From assembly GCA_964437445.1 (NCBI GenBank), contig CAYTGR010000029.1:1-59742 (forward strand): DNA of 59,742 nt, in the 5' to 3' direction. Below are positions 26,792-36,731 of the stretch, one piece after another; position 1 is the first letter of the stretch, and every line of letters starts with the position of its first letter. The position numbers were made by a program, and so were the translations under genes. The notes beneath the pieces were generated by a model. That model did not search any database. It was not told the origin of the DNA and saw nothing but the letters and a program-made list of their open reading frames with translations. Source of the DNA: CAYTGR01 sp964437445 (lineage in GTDB: Bacteria; Chloroflexota; Anaerolineae; B4-G1; SLSP01).

Positions 26792-26826
26792 CAACCCGTG
26801 TCGGGTCGGCAGAAAGGATCGCAAGG

Positions 26827-29800
26827 ATGACGCCTAAAAAAGTGACCTCCATCCAGCCAGCACCGGAGAAAACCGAGCTGGAAATCCGCTTTATTCCGAT
26901 TACCTGCGCGGCGCCGCTCTTGTATGCCCACAGCCATGGCCTTTTTGAGCGCAACGGCTTGCAGGTGAATCTAAAGCCGGCCTCGGGCTGGAGTGGCATC
27001 AAAGAGCTGATCGTCTACGAGCGGGTGGACGCGGTGCATATGCTCTCGCCCATGCCGCTGGCCTGTACCCTGGGCATTGATGGCAAACAGGAGCGCATCA
27101 CGCTGGCGGGCATTCAGAACGTCAACGGGCAGGCGCTCACGCTGGCGCAGCGGTACGCAGGTCTGACCGATGTGCAGGAAATGAAAGGGTTTACTTTTGG
27201 CGTGCCGTACCGGTTCTCCATGCACTATTATCTGTTGGCCGATTTTCTGGCCAGCCAGGGCCTGGATCCCCTGCATGACGTGACGATCCAGGAGGTTGCG
27301 CCCCCCCGGCTGCCCTATTACCTGGAAAAGGGATGGGTAGACGGCTTTTTCTCGCCCGATCCCTACAATCAAATTGCAGTCAACCGGGGGATTGGATTTC
27401 TCTATCTCCTCTCCCGCGATCTCTGGCCGGGGCATCCTTGTTGTAGCTTTGCCTTACGCCAGGATTTCATTGAACGATACCCCCAGACCTATCAGGCGTT
27501 GCTGAAAAGCGTGCTGGAAGCGGAACTGGTGTTGCACCAGGCTGATGCTGAGCAGCGGCGGGCCATCGCGCGCGAGCTTGCCGCTCCCCAGTATCTTAAC
27601 GTGGCCGACTCTCTGGCGGTGGAACAGGTACTCAGTGGCCATTTCCCCGATGGCCGGGGTAACGAGCAGGTCATCCCCGACCGGATTGATTTCATCCCCC
27701 ATCCCTGGCCGGAATACGGTACCTGGATTCTCACCCAAATGCAACGCTGGGGACAACTGAAGCGACTGGTGGATTATCAGGCCGTGGTAGAGAGCGTTTT
27801 CTCCCAGGCGACCCACGCCACGGCAGCCGAGATCGGTTTTGTCGCCGAACCTGCCTCCCCGCCGCAGGTGGCTGCCCTGCTGGCCGACCCGCTGCCGGCC
27901 ATGCGCCAGCAGCCGTTCAGCGCCTTCCAGGAAGAACCCATCTCGGCAGGCTATGAACTGCCTGAAGCAACGCGCCGCCGCTTGCAGCAGATCATGGAAG
28001 GGCTGGCCGACGTGATCGGCGGCGCGCCGGAGTTGCGCCTGCAAGTGACCGCCAGCGACGAGATCGGCCTGCTGGAGCAGATGCTCCGCGAGATGGTGCA
28101 GAACATGCACTTCACGCAACAGGCTCTGCTGGAGCGGAATGAGCGGCTGCAACAGTTGTTTGTTGAACACCAGCGCGCTGAGGAGGCTTTGCGCCAGAGC
28201 CAGGAGCGGTATCAGACGCTCTTTGAACACGCCCACGACGCGATTTTCATTGAAAATGAGCGTGACGAAATTGTGGAGGTCAACGCCCGCGCCTGCGAGC
28301 TGCTGGGCTACACCCGGGAGGAACTGCTGCGGATGCGCGTTCCTGACCTGCAGGCCCCTGAGGTGCGCGCTCAGGTCGGTACGGCTATTCGGACTGAGGT
28401 CCGGGAGTATACGGGTCAGACGTTTGAAGGGCTGGATCTGCACAAAGACGGCCGGCGCATCCCGGTGGAGATCAGCAACTCCCCCTTGGGGAATACAGGC
28501 CTGGTTGTTTCCATTGTCCGCGATATTACCGAGCGCAAGCGCGCTGAGCGGGAGCGGGAGGAGCTCTACCAACGCCGGGCTTACCAGGTCCAGGTGGGGG
28601 TGGAGATCGCCCAGGCCATTGCGGCGGCGGCCGACCTCAATCAGCTGTTCAGCCGGGTGGTCACGCTGGTCAAAGAGCGCTTTGGCTACTATCACGTTCA
28701 GATTTTCCGTTCTGAGCTGGCATTGAACGCCGTGGTGGTGGTGACCGGCTACGGGGAGCCTGGGCGGCAGCTGCTGGCGGCTGGCCACCGGCTGCCATTT
28801 GGCCGCGGGGTCGTCGGCACGGCGGCGGCGACCGGCCAGCCGGTCCTGGCTACTGATGTGACACAGGACCCTGACTGGCAGCCCAACCCCTACCTGCCGG
28901 CAACCCGTGGGGAGCTGGCAGTACCGATCAAATTCCAGGATCAGGTGTTGGGCATCCTGGATGTGCAGAGCGAACAGGCCGGGGCGCTCACGGCTGACGA
29001 TCAGCTGCTGTTGGAGGGGTTGTGCGGACAGATTGCGGTGGCAATTGCGAATACCCGGCTGCGGCAGGAGATGGAAGAGCGGTTGACTGAGTTGAACACC
29101 TTGTACCGGGCAATGAGCCGGGAAGGGTGGGCTGAATTTCGGGCCACTACGGCCTTGCCGGGCGGCTACCTGTACGATGGTACCACCCTTCAGCCGGCGA
29201 CAGAGGAGGCCTTGCCAGCGCTGCAGGGGATCACCGGACCCACTGCCGCGCGCCTGGATTCCGGTCAGACAGTTACCGTGACCCCTCTGACCGTCCGGGG
29301 TGGGGAGGTGATTGGTACTTTAGGGGTCTATGACGACCCGCGCCAGCCGTTGACGCCTGAGGACCTGTTGCTGGTGGAGGAGGTCTCCGACCAGGTTGCC
29401 CTGGCGCTGGAGAATGCCCGGCTCCTGGCCCAGACGCAGCGCACGCTGGCCGAGACCGAGGCGCTCTACCAGGTCAGTGCTGACTTGAACAAAGTGCAGA
29501 CCTACACCGACATTTTGAACGTGTTACGCACTCATACTTTGCTGGGTTGGGCAGACCTTAACGTCAGCCTGAATATTTTTGATCATCCCTGGGAAACGGG
29601 CCAGGCGCCCCCCTGGGTAGAAGTCGCCGCCCGTTGGAGCCGCCTGCCCGCCGAGCGGATAGCCAATCGGTATAACCTGGCCAGTTTTCCGGCGGCTCAA
29701 TTGCTGCAACCGGACCAGCCGTTGATCATCAGCGATGTGGCGCGCGATCCCCGGCTGGACGAAGCCGCGCGCCACCTCTATCGGGATATTTTCATGGGCG

Positions 29801-32166
29801 CGGCGACCGTGTTTGTGCCGCTGGTGGTGGCCGGCCAGTGGATCGGGTACATCAACGCCATTTACAGCCAGGTCACCCCGTTCCCCGAAGCCGACGTCCG
29901 GCGGTTAATGGCAGTAGTGGGCCAGGCAGCCGTGGCGGTACAAGGTCTCCGGCAGTTTGAGCGGGTGCAAACCTCTCTGGCCGAGGCGGAGATGCTGTAC
30001 GCGGCCAGCGCGCGCCTCAATGCGGCGCAAACGTACGATGAGGTCTTGACCGCGCTGCGCGAAAGCACCGTGCTGGAGCAAGCGGATCGGGCGGTGACCC
30101 TGGCGCTCTTCAACCGCCCCTGGGTCAAGCAAGACCGCCCGGAGTGGGTGGTGCCGATGGCCATCTGGCCCGTGGAGGCCGGCCCGTATCCCAGGCGCTT
30201 GCCGCTTCCGGCGGCCCCCGGGGTGCCGTCCCAGGCGCTGGAACTGCCGCTGTTGTTTTCTGACACTGCCACCGACCCCCGGCTGGATGATGACCACCGG
30301 GCGCGGCTGCTTGAGCAGTTTAAAGCCCGCAGCCTGCTGCTGGTACCGTTGATTGTAGGGGGTGAGCAGATTGGGATGGTGCAGGGGATGTTCAGCACGA
30401 GCGGCAGCTTCTCCGAGGCAGAGTTACGGCGTTTGAATGCCCTGGCCGGGCAGGCGGCGGTGGTTGTGCGGAGCCTGGAGCAGCGTGAACAGATGCAGCA
30501 GCGTGCCGCGCAGCTGGAGATGCTCTCCCGGCTGGAGCTGGCGCTCTCTCAAGCTAAAGATGAGGCCGAAATCCTGGCGGCTGTGGGCCAGGGCCTACCC
30601 GCTGACCCCCAGCTGACCATGGGGCTGTTTTATCTGGAGACTGAAACGGTGGGCGAGCAGGCTTTGGGCACGACCATGGCGATCTGGCAGGATGGGGCCC
30701 TGGCCACTGATTCCCCGCTGATCGGCCGGCCGATGGATTTGCGGGGGTTGACCACGGCTCAGTTCTGGTCGGAGGGCGTGGAAGAGGCCGTTTTCATCAC
30801 AGACGTGGCGACCGATCCCTCCCTGGACGAGCCGACCCGGCAGACTTACCGCCAGATGGGGACCGGGGCCACTGCTCTGCTCCCCTTGTGGGCGGCGGGG
30901 CGCTGGCAGGGATTGGTCGCGCTGAGCTGGCCCCAGCCGCACGAATTTAGCGCAGATGAGCGCTTCATCCTCCAGCAGATATTGGACCCGCTATCGGCCC
31001 TGGTCGCCAGCCGCCGGGCCTTCGTGGCGCAGCAGCAGGCACGCACTGAACTGGAACGCCGGGCCGTGCAGCTCCAGACTGCCGCAGAGATTTCCCGTGC
31101 CGCTTCTTCCATCCTGAATCTGGAGGAGCTCTTACCTCAAGCGGTGGAGTTGATCCGGCAGCGCTTTGACCTGTACTATGCCGGGATTTTCCTGGTAGAC
31201 GAGGCGGGACGTTGGGCTATCCTGCGCGCCGGTACCGGCGAAGCCGGCCGGATCATGCTGGCCCGTAACCACAAGTTGGAGGTCGGTGGGACCTCCATGA
31301 TTGGCACTTGCGTCGCGCGCCGGGAGGCCCGGATCGCGTTGGATGTAGGGGCGGAGGCCGTTCGGTTTGACAACCCCGTTTTGCCCGAGACACGCTCGGA
31401 GATGGCGTTGCCGTTGATCAGTCAGGGGCAGGTCATTGGCGCGATGACGATTCAGGACCGGCGGCCGTCCGCTTTCGGCCCGGAGGACATCACCATTTTG
31501 CAGACCATGGCCGACCAGCTGGCCAATGCCATCCAAAACGCCCGGTTATTGCAAGAGGCTCAGCAGAGCTTGCGGCAGGTCCAGCTGGCGCTGGGTCGCA
31601 CGACCCAGGAGTCCTGGCGGGCTTTCACCGCCGGGCAGATACGGGGATACCGCTACCGCGGGCTGGATGTGGAGACCGCCGCGACCACGACGCCGGAGGC
31701 CGAGCAGGCCTGGCGGCAGGGGCGGACTGTCGCGGTCCAGGTACCGGCTCCGAGCGGGGCCCAGAACGGCAGTGCCCCCAAGATCCGCTATGCGGTAGCC
31801 GTGCCGATCAAATATCGCGCTCAGGTCATCGGAGTACTCAACTTGCACTCAGAACGGGAATCTATCCCTCAGGAGATGATCACGCTGCTGGAAGCTATCG
31901 CCAACCGTTTGGCCATCGCGTTGGACAATGCCCGCTTGTTGGAGGAGACCCGCCAGCGGGTGGCGCGCGAGCAGGCCCTCAGCCAGATCACGGCGCGCTT
32001 TTCCCGCTCGCTGGATATGGAAGCGATGCTCCAGTCGGCCGTGCGCGAATTGGGGCAGCTGCCCCGGGTAGCCGAAGTGTCCATTCACCTGGGTGTTCCG
32101 GCCGCCACTGAAGCGGCGTCGCCCCCTGCTCCTGACCATGCTTCTGATGAGGAGGCACAGCCATGA
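26827..32166 (+). CDS. NasS/NrtA-like domain fused to PAS and multi-GAF (receptor 6)
   Basis: The 1779-residue protein opens, without signal peptide or membrane helix, with a domain of about 320 residues resembling the NrtA/CmpA/NasS branch of solute-binding proteins. The HMLSPMPLACTLG segment (71-83) and GLFERNGLQV (38-47) are diagnostic-looking. NrtA and CmpA bind nitrate and bicarbonate outside the cell; NasS is a cytosolic nitrate/nitrite sensor. A HAMP-like coil, PAS (460-580), GAF (586-745), a shortened module (Trp, GGYLYDG), GAFs at about 878-1050, 1055-1225, 1230-1395 and 1408-1570, a second shortened module (GYRYRG) and the shared tail (1710-1760) follow. There is no output domain. 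Cytosolic oxyanion sensing is inferred. Confidence 0.85.
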   Translation: MTPKKVTSIQPAPEKTELEIRFIPITCAAPLLYAHSHGLFERNGLQVNLKPASGWSGIKELIVYERVDAVHMLSPMPLACTLGIDGKQERITLAGIQNVNGQALTLAQRYAGLTDVQEMKGFTFGVPYRFSMHYYLLADFLASQGLDPLHDVTIQEVAPPRLPYYLEKGWVDGFFSPDPYNQIAVNRGIGFLYLLSRDLWPGHPCCSFALRQDFIERYPQTYQALLKSVLEAELVLHQADAEQRRAIARELAAPQYLNVADSLAVEQVLSGHFPDGRGNEQVIPDRIDFIPHPWPEYGTWILTQMQRWGQLKRLVDYQAVVESVFSQATHATAAEIGFVAEPASPPQVAALLADPLPAMRQQPFSAFQEEPISAGYELPEATRRRLQQIMEGLADVIGGAPELRLQVTASDEIGLLEQMLREMVQNMHFTQQALLERNERLQQLFVEHQRAEEALRQSQERYQTLFEHAHDAIFIENERDEIVEVNARACELLGYTREELLRMRVPDLQAPEVRAQVGTAIRTEVREYTGQTFEGLDLHKDGRRIPVEISNSPLGNTGLVVSIVRDITERKRAEREREELYQRRAYQVQVGVEIAQAIAAAADLNQLFSRVVTLVKERFGYYHVQIFRSELALNAVVVVTGYGEPGRQLLAAGHRLPFGRGVVGTAAATGQPVLATDVTQDPDWQPNPYLPATRGELAVPIKFQDQVLGILDVQSEQAGALTADDQLLLEGLCGQIAVAIANTRLRQEMEERLTELNTLYRAMSREGWAEFRATTALPGGYLYDGTTLQPATEEALPALQGITGPTAARLDSGQTVTVTPLTVRGGEVIGTLGVYDDPRQPLTPEDLLLVEEVSDQVALALENARLLAQTQRTLAETEALYQVSADLNKVQTYTDILNVLRTHTLLGWADLNVSLNIFDHPWETGQAPPWVEVAARWSRLPAERIANRYNLASFPAAQLLQPDQPLIISDVARDPRLDEAARHLYRDIFMGAATVFVPLVVAGQWIGYINAIYSQVTPFPEADVRRLMAVVGQAAVAVQGLRQFERVQTSLAEAEMLYAASARLNAAQTYDEVLTALRESTVLEQADRAVTLALFNRPWVKQDRPEWVVPMAIWPVEAGPYPRRLPLPAAPGVPSQALELPLLFSDTATDPRLDDDHRARLLEQFKARSLLLVPLIVGGEQIGMVQGMFSTSGSFSEAELRRLNALAGQAAVVVRSLEQREQMQQRAAQLEMLSRLELALSQAKDEAEILAAVGQGLPADPQLTMGLFYLETETVGEQALGTTMAIWQDGALATDSPLIGRPMDLRGLTTAQFWSEGVEEAVFITDVATDPSLDEPTRQTYRQMGTGATALLPLWAAGRWQGLVALSWPQPHEFSADERFILQQILDPLSALVASRRAFVAQQQARTELERRAVQLQTAAEISRAASSILNLEELLPQAVELIRQRFDLYYAGIFLVDEAGRWAILRAGTGEAGRIMLARNHKLEVGGTSMIGTCVARREARIALDVGAEAVRFDNPVLPETRSEMALPLISQGQVIGAMTIQDRRPSAFGPEDITILQTMADQLANAIQNARLLQEAQQSLRQVQLALGRTTQESWRAFTAGQIRGYRYRGLDVETAATTTPEAEQAWRQGRTVAVQVPAPSGAQNGSAPKIRYAVAVPIKYRAQVIGVLNLHSERESIPQEMITLLEAIANRLAIALDNARLLEETRQRVAREQALSQITARFSRSLDMEAMLQSAVRELGQLPRVAEVSIHLGVPAATEAASPPAPDHASDEEAQP

Positions 32167-35006
32167 ATACTTTAGCAGGGCTTTTCTCCCTCCAGACCGG
32201 GGCTTGGTTGCTGATCCTGGGCCATATGGGACTGGCTTTCTACTTGCTCGCGCTCAATGCCCGGCGCAGAGCTAACCAGGCCGTGACTGTACTTCTTCTG
32301 TTGCAGGGCCTGAACGGGTTGATGTTGGAGCAGATGACGGATGCCAGATCCCTGGCGGTGGCCTTGTGGCCTATTCGGATCCTGGCTGCCATCATGCCGA
32401 TCATCCCGGTGGTCATGACGTGGGTGACGTTGGTCTTGATCAAGCCGGAATGGTTGGCGGGCCGGTTCCGGTGGGTGGCGGCCCTGCTGGTGGTTTTGTG
32501 CCTGTTGCCCCTGCTGCTGACGTTCGTGGATGTGGGGCTCGGCGGTCGGTTCTGGTACACCGAGCCCGATCCGACGGTTTACCAGGGCGGTTATCTCAGT
32601 ATGTCTCAGATTGCGCAGGGGACCCTCGCGCCTTTCATCCGCCTCGTTTGGCTGGGGGGAATGTGGCTGATCCCACCGGCCCTGGCGGGCTATGTGCTGC
32701 AACACGAGCGCACAGCCAGCCGGTTGATCCGGCATACCGCCTGGGTCCTGCTAATTGGGCAACTGGTCCTCATGATTTTGGAATGGTTACCCTATTTTTG
32801 GAAGGCGGGCTGGTTGAGCTATTTTGTTGCCGCCGGGTTGACGGCTCTCATCTATGGCTACATTTTCTTGTGGCAGGTAGCCGTTGGTGAAGTGTTCCAG
32901 CGGGGGCGTTTGCAGTACCGGCTGACCGGCTCCATTCTGGCGGTGACGATCCCGCTATTGATCGGATTGGGGGTTTTGTTATCCAACCGTGCGTCGGCTG
33001 TGCTGGAGCAGGCTGCTTTACAACATCTGGCTGATATTAACCAACGGGTGAGCGCGGAACTGAACGGCCGGCTGGACATGAATGCCCAGAGCTTGCACCA
33101 GCTGGCGACCTTACCCGAAATGATCAGTATGGACCCTGAACGCCAGCGCCCTGCTTTGCGGGCGATGCAACAGGTCAACCCTGATTTGGATTTCATCGCC
33201 GTTGTGGATCCTCTGGGGACGACGACGGTGCGCAGCGATGCCCAGACGGCTGCGAATTACAGCAACCGGGCCTGGTTTTTGAAGGCCCGGGCCGGCGTCT
33301 CTGTGGTGTTTGACCTGGAGACGCTGTCCACCGCGGGCGAGACGCTGCCGGCGTTAGTGATTGCTGTTCCCATCTGGCAGGACGATATTGTGGTGGGGGT
33401 GGTGATGGCTGCCACGAAACTTAGCGAGGTGGCCACGATTGCTCAGCTGGGTCAGGTGGGGGAGCAGGGGTACATCTACGTGGTAGATACTTATGGCCGG
33501 GCGATCATCCACCCGAACCCCCAATTTTCCTCCGTCTTGCAGGATTTGAGCAACGAGCTGCCGGTGGCCCGCCTGCTGGACGGACAACAGGGGATCCTCC
33601 CGCCTTTCAGTGAAGCGAACCAGATCTGGTTGGCCGATGTGGAGACTTTGAATAACGGTTGGGGCGTGGTGGTCCAACAGCCTCAAGCCGAGGCCTTAGC
33701 GGCGGTCAGCTCTTTCCAGGCTGTAGCTCGCCTGATCAATTTAGCGGGCGGAATATTGGTGTTGTTCCTCGCTGTGCTGACTGTGCGCCAGGCGTTACGC
33801 CCCATTGGGACCTTGACCCAGGCCGCGACCGAGGTCGCCAGCGGCGATTTGAGCCACTCCGCCCCGGTGCAGAGCGAGGACGAACTGGGCACTTTGACCA
33901 GGGTTTTCAACCGCATGGTCAGCCAGCTGCGCGGCCTCATCGGTAACCTGGAACAGCAGGTGGCCGAACGGACTCGCGCGGCTGAGTTTCGCGCTCGCCA
34001 GCTGCAGGCGGCGGCTGAAGTGGCCCGCGATGCCGCCACCGCGCGTGACTTGGACTCGCTCCTCAACCGGGCCGTCAACCTGGTCCGCAGCCGGTTCGGT
34101 TTCTATCACGCCGGCATTTTCCTGATGGATGAGCGCGGCGAGTACGCCATCCTGCGCGCAGCTACCGGTGAGGCCGGCCGCCAGCTTCTGGAGCAGGGGC
34201 ACCGGCTGAAGGTGGGGGAGACCGGGATCGTGGGCTACGTGACGAAAAGCGGCCAATCGCGTATTGCGCTGGATGTGGGGGCCGACGCCACCCATTTCCG
34301 GAATCCCGCGCTGCCCGATACCCGTTCGGAGCTGGCTTTGCCGTTGCGGGTCGGTGACCGCATCATCGGCGCGCTGGATGTCCAGAGTACCGTGGAAGCG
34401 GCCTTCAGCGAGGATGATGTCACCGTGCTGCAGATCATGGCCGACCAGCTGGCGGTGGCGATTGAAAACATTCGCCTGGTGAGTGAGGCCCAGCGCGCCG
34501 TCCGTGAAGTGGAGGCGGTCTACGGGCGCTACACCCGCGAGTCCTGGGCGAAGTTCGCCGGCCAGACGACCTGGGGCTATCTTTACCGGGGCCTGGAGGT
34601 GGAGTCGGTGACGGCTCAGCCGCCGGAGGTGCGCGCGGCGCTGCTGCAGGGGCAATCGGTGCAGGTGAACGCGCAGCCGGGGCAACGCAGCACGTTAGCG
34701 GTGCCGATTCGGCTGCGGCGAGAAATCCTGGGAGTGCTCAACGTCCGCTTTGACGAGGACACTGTCCCGGTGGAGGCCGTCCCGCTGGTGGAGGAGCTGG
34801 CTAACCGTCTGGCCCTCTCCATGGAAAACGCCCGCCTGCTGGCGGAGAGCCAGGGCCGGGCGCTGCGAGAACGGCAGGTCAGCGAGATCACCGCGCGCGT
34901 CCGGGCTGAGGTGGAAGTAGAAGCACTGTTGGAGCGAGCGCTGCGGGAGTTGGGGCAGCTGTTGGACGCCCGCCAGGCCGCGGTGCAGATGGAGGTAGGG
35001 GAATGA
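32163..35006 (+). CDS. Output-less GAF receptor 7 (multi-helix, dCache, HAMP, GAF)
   Basis: The 947-residue protein starts within the previous stop (ATGA) after GAGGAGG. About seven membrane helices (15-240) resemble the 7TM sensory regions of histidine kinases. They are followed by another helix (253-272), a dCache-like domain (280-515) with the YSNRAWFLKA and YIYVVDTYGRAIIHPNP segments typical of Cache folds, a helix (524-546), HAMP, GAF1 (613-773), the shortened module (Trp793, GYLYRG) and the shared tail (900-943). The plan matches receptor 2. Two sensory regions in one chain suggest integration of a membrane and an extracytoplasmic cue. Confidence 0.87.
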   Translation: MNTLAGLFSLQTGAWLLILGHMGLAFYLLALNARRRANQAVTVLLLLQGLNGLMLEQMTDARSLAVALWPIRILAAIMPIIPVVMTWVTLVLIKPEWLAGRFRWVAALLVVLCLLPLLLTFVDVGLGGRFWYTEPDPTVYQGGYLSMSQIAQGTLAPFIRLVWLGGMWLIPPALAGYVLQHERTASRLIRHTAWVLLIGQLVLMILEWLPYFWKAGWLSYFVAAGLTALIYGYIFLWQVAVGEVFQRGRLQYRLTGSILAVTIPLLIGLGVLLSNRASAVLEQAALQHLADINQRVSAELNGRLDMNAQSLHQLATLPEMISMDPERQRPALRAMQQVNPDLDFIAVVDPLGTTTVRSDAQTAANYSNRAWFLKARAGVSVVFDLETLSTAGETLPALVIAVPIWQDDIVVGVVMAATKLSEVATIAQLGQVGEQGYIYVVDTYGRAIIHPNPQFSSVLQDLSNELPVARLLDGQQGILPPFSEANQIWLADVETLNNGWGVVVQQPQAEALAAVSSFQAVARLINLAGGILVLFLAVLTVRQALRPIGTLTQAATEVASGDLSHSAPVQSEDELGTLTRVFNRMVSQLRGLIGNLEQQVAERTRAAEFRARQLQAAAEVARDAATARDLDSLLNRAVNLVRSRFGFYHAGIFLMDERGEYAILRAATGEAGRQLLEQGHRLKVGETGIVGYVTKSGQSRIALDVGADATHFRNPALPDTRSELALPLRVGDRIIGALDVQSTVEAAFSEDDVTVLQIMADQLAVAIENIRLVSEAQRAVREVEAVYGRYTRESWAKFAGQTTWGYLYRGLEVESVTAQPPEVRAALLQGQSVQVNAQPGQRSTLAVPIRLRREILGVLNVRFDEDTVPVEAVPLVEELANRLALSMENARLLAESQGRALRERQVSEITARVRAEVEVEALLERALRELGQLLDARQAAVQMEVGE

Positions 35007-36718
35007 GCGAGAGGCCACACCGTCCGCGTTGGCTGGAATGGCTGGTTGCCGTCCAGGGCGTGACCGATCCGGCTGAAGCCAGGCTGGCCGGGATCTTCAA
35101 TGTCGCGTTGCTTTCTACTTTGCTGCTCGTTGGTGGTAGCTTTGCTGTCCTGGTAGCCATGTCGGGGCCGGTGACGCTCTCTCCGTCCCTGATCCTGGTG
35201 GTGTTTTTGATGGGTGTGGCCCTGGCCGCGTTGGTTGGCTTGTTATGGTTCAACAAACGAGGTTATTATCGCCGGATAGCCGGGTGGTACATCGGCGTTT
35301 TCTATACACTCATTTTGATTTCCAATATCATGTATGATGGCTTCCAGGCCTCTACCTGGGTCTTTCTGGTCTGGATTTTGACGCTGGCAGCCTTTTTCCT
35401 GCCAACCAGAACCGTGGGATGGATGTTGTTCGGCGGGTTGGCGCTCTGGGTGTTATTGTTTATGGGTGAGACGGCAGGATTCTACCATCCATGGCTGACC
35501 AGTAAACCGGAGGAAAGTAGTATAACGATCCGAGCCTTCACCTTGCTGGTGACTGCCGCCACAGTGCCGATGGTGATGATTGGGGTCCAGCATTTGCGAG
35601 AGATTATGGCGCGTTGGCAAACGACGGTCCGTGAACTGGAAGTTTATCGGCGAACGCTGGAGCAGCAAGTGGCGGCCCGTACAGAGGAAGCCCGCCAGCA
35701 CGCCAGCGATTTCCAGGCTGTGGCCGAATTGGGACAGATTATCATCTCGTCCCGCGAACTGAAGCCAATGTTGCAGCAGGCCGTGCAGTTCATCGCCGAC
35801 CGGCTGGGCTTTTACCAGGTAGGGGTTTTTCTGCTGGACGAGACCCGGCAATGGGTGGTGTTGGAAGCTGCCTCGTCCCAGGGGGGGCAGGAGATGTTGG
35901 CGCATCACTTGCAGTTACGGGTGGGGCAGCAGGGCATCATTGGGCATGTGGCCGAAAGCCGGCGCGCCTACATCACGGCCGACGTGACCAGCGATCCCTA
36001 CTATTTGACTTTGGTGGAGCTCCCGCACACGCGCTCTGAGGCGGCTCTGCCGTTGATCTACCAGGGAGAGCTGGTCGGGGTGCTGGACGTGCAGAGCCGC
36101 AAACCGGCGGCGTTTACCGAAGCGGCCATCCGTGTTCTGCAGGTGCTGGCCGATAACCTGGCGGTGGCCATTCAAAATGTCAGCCACGCCGAGGAAATAG
36201 AAAGAACGTTGGATCGGCTGACCCGCTACCAGGAAGAGGAAGTGGTGCGGCTTTGGCAGAAGACCCTCCGCCGCCACGTCGGCCACCTGGGCTATTTTTA
36301 CGACCGGGCTCAGGTCAGCCTGTTGCCGGCCGACACTCCGCTGTTGGCCGCAGTGCCGGCCGGGGTGGATCGGCCGGTCACCTTGACCACGTCGGAGGGC
36401 GCTCAGCGGTTGGTGGTGCCGCTCCGGGTGCGGGAGCGCACGGTAGGGCGCTTCGTTTTTGAAGCCGAGCGGCCCTGGACCCCCGAGGAGCTGGGGGTGG
36501 TGGATGCGGTGGTGGCCCAGCTGGGGTTAGCGTTGGAGAATGCCCAGCTGTTGGAGGAGTCACGGCAGCGCGCGGTCTTTGAGCGCACGGCCAGCGAGGT
36601 CACGGCCAACATCCGCCGGGAAGTGGAAATTGAGGCCGTGCTGGAGCGGGCTCTGGCCGAGTTGGGGAAAGCCTTAGGGGCGGAGCGGGCCATCGCCCGG
36701 CTCTCTATCACGGAGTAA
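35003..36718 (+). CDS. Output-less membrane GAF receptor 8
   Basis: The 571-residue protein overlaps the previous stop by four bases (ATGA) and has GGAGG upstream. A short cytoplasmic lead (WLEWLVAVQGVTDPAEARLAGIFN) precedes six membrane helices (about 30-205). A coiled coil, GAF1 (233-396), the shortened module (Trp416, GYFYDRA) and the shared tail (527-570) follow. It is a tandem paralogue of receptor 9, including the FERLV/WLEWLV...DP.lAr lead. There is no output domain. Confidence 0.86.
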   Translation: MSERPHRPRWLEWLVAVQGVTDPAEARLAGIFNVALLSTLLLVGGSFAVLVAMSGPVTLSPSLILVVFLMGVALAALVGLLWFNKRGYYRRIAGWYIGVFYTLILISNIMYDGFQASTWVFLVWILTLAAFFLPTRTVGWMLFGGLALWVLLFMGETAGFYHPWLTSKPEESSITIRAFTLLVTAATVPMVMIGVQHLREIMARWQTTVRELEVYRRTLEQQVAARTEEARQHASDFQAVAELGQIIISSRELKPMLQQAVQFIADRLGFYQVGVFLLDETRQWVVLEAASSQGGQEMLAHHLQLRVGQQGIIGHVAESRRAYITADVTSDPYYLTLVELPHTRSEAALPLIYQGELVGVLDVQSRKPAAFTEAAIRVLQVLADNLAVAIQNVSHAEEIERTLDRLTRYQEEEVVRLWQKTLRRHVGHLGYFYDRAQVSLLPADTPLLAAVPAGVDRPVTLTTSEGAQRLVVPLRVRERTVGRFVFEAERPWTPEELGVVDAVVAQLGLALENAQLLEESRQRAVFERTASEVTANIRREVEIEAVLERALAELGKALGAERAIARLSITE

Positions 36719-36731
36719 CGGAGGAACGCCC

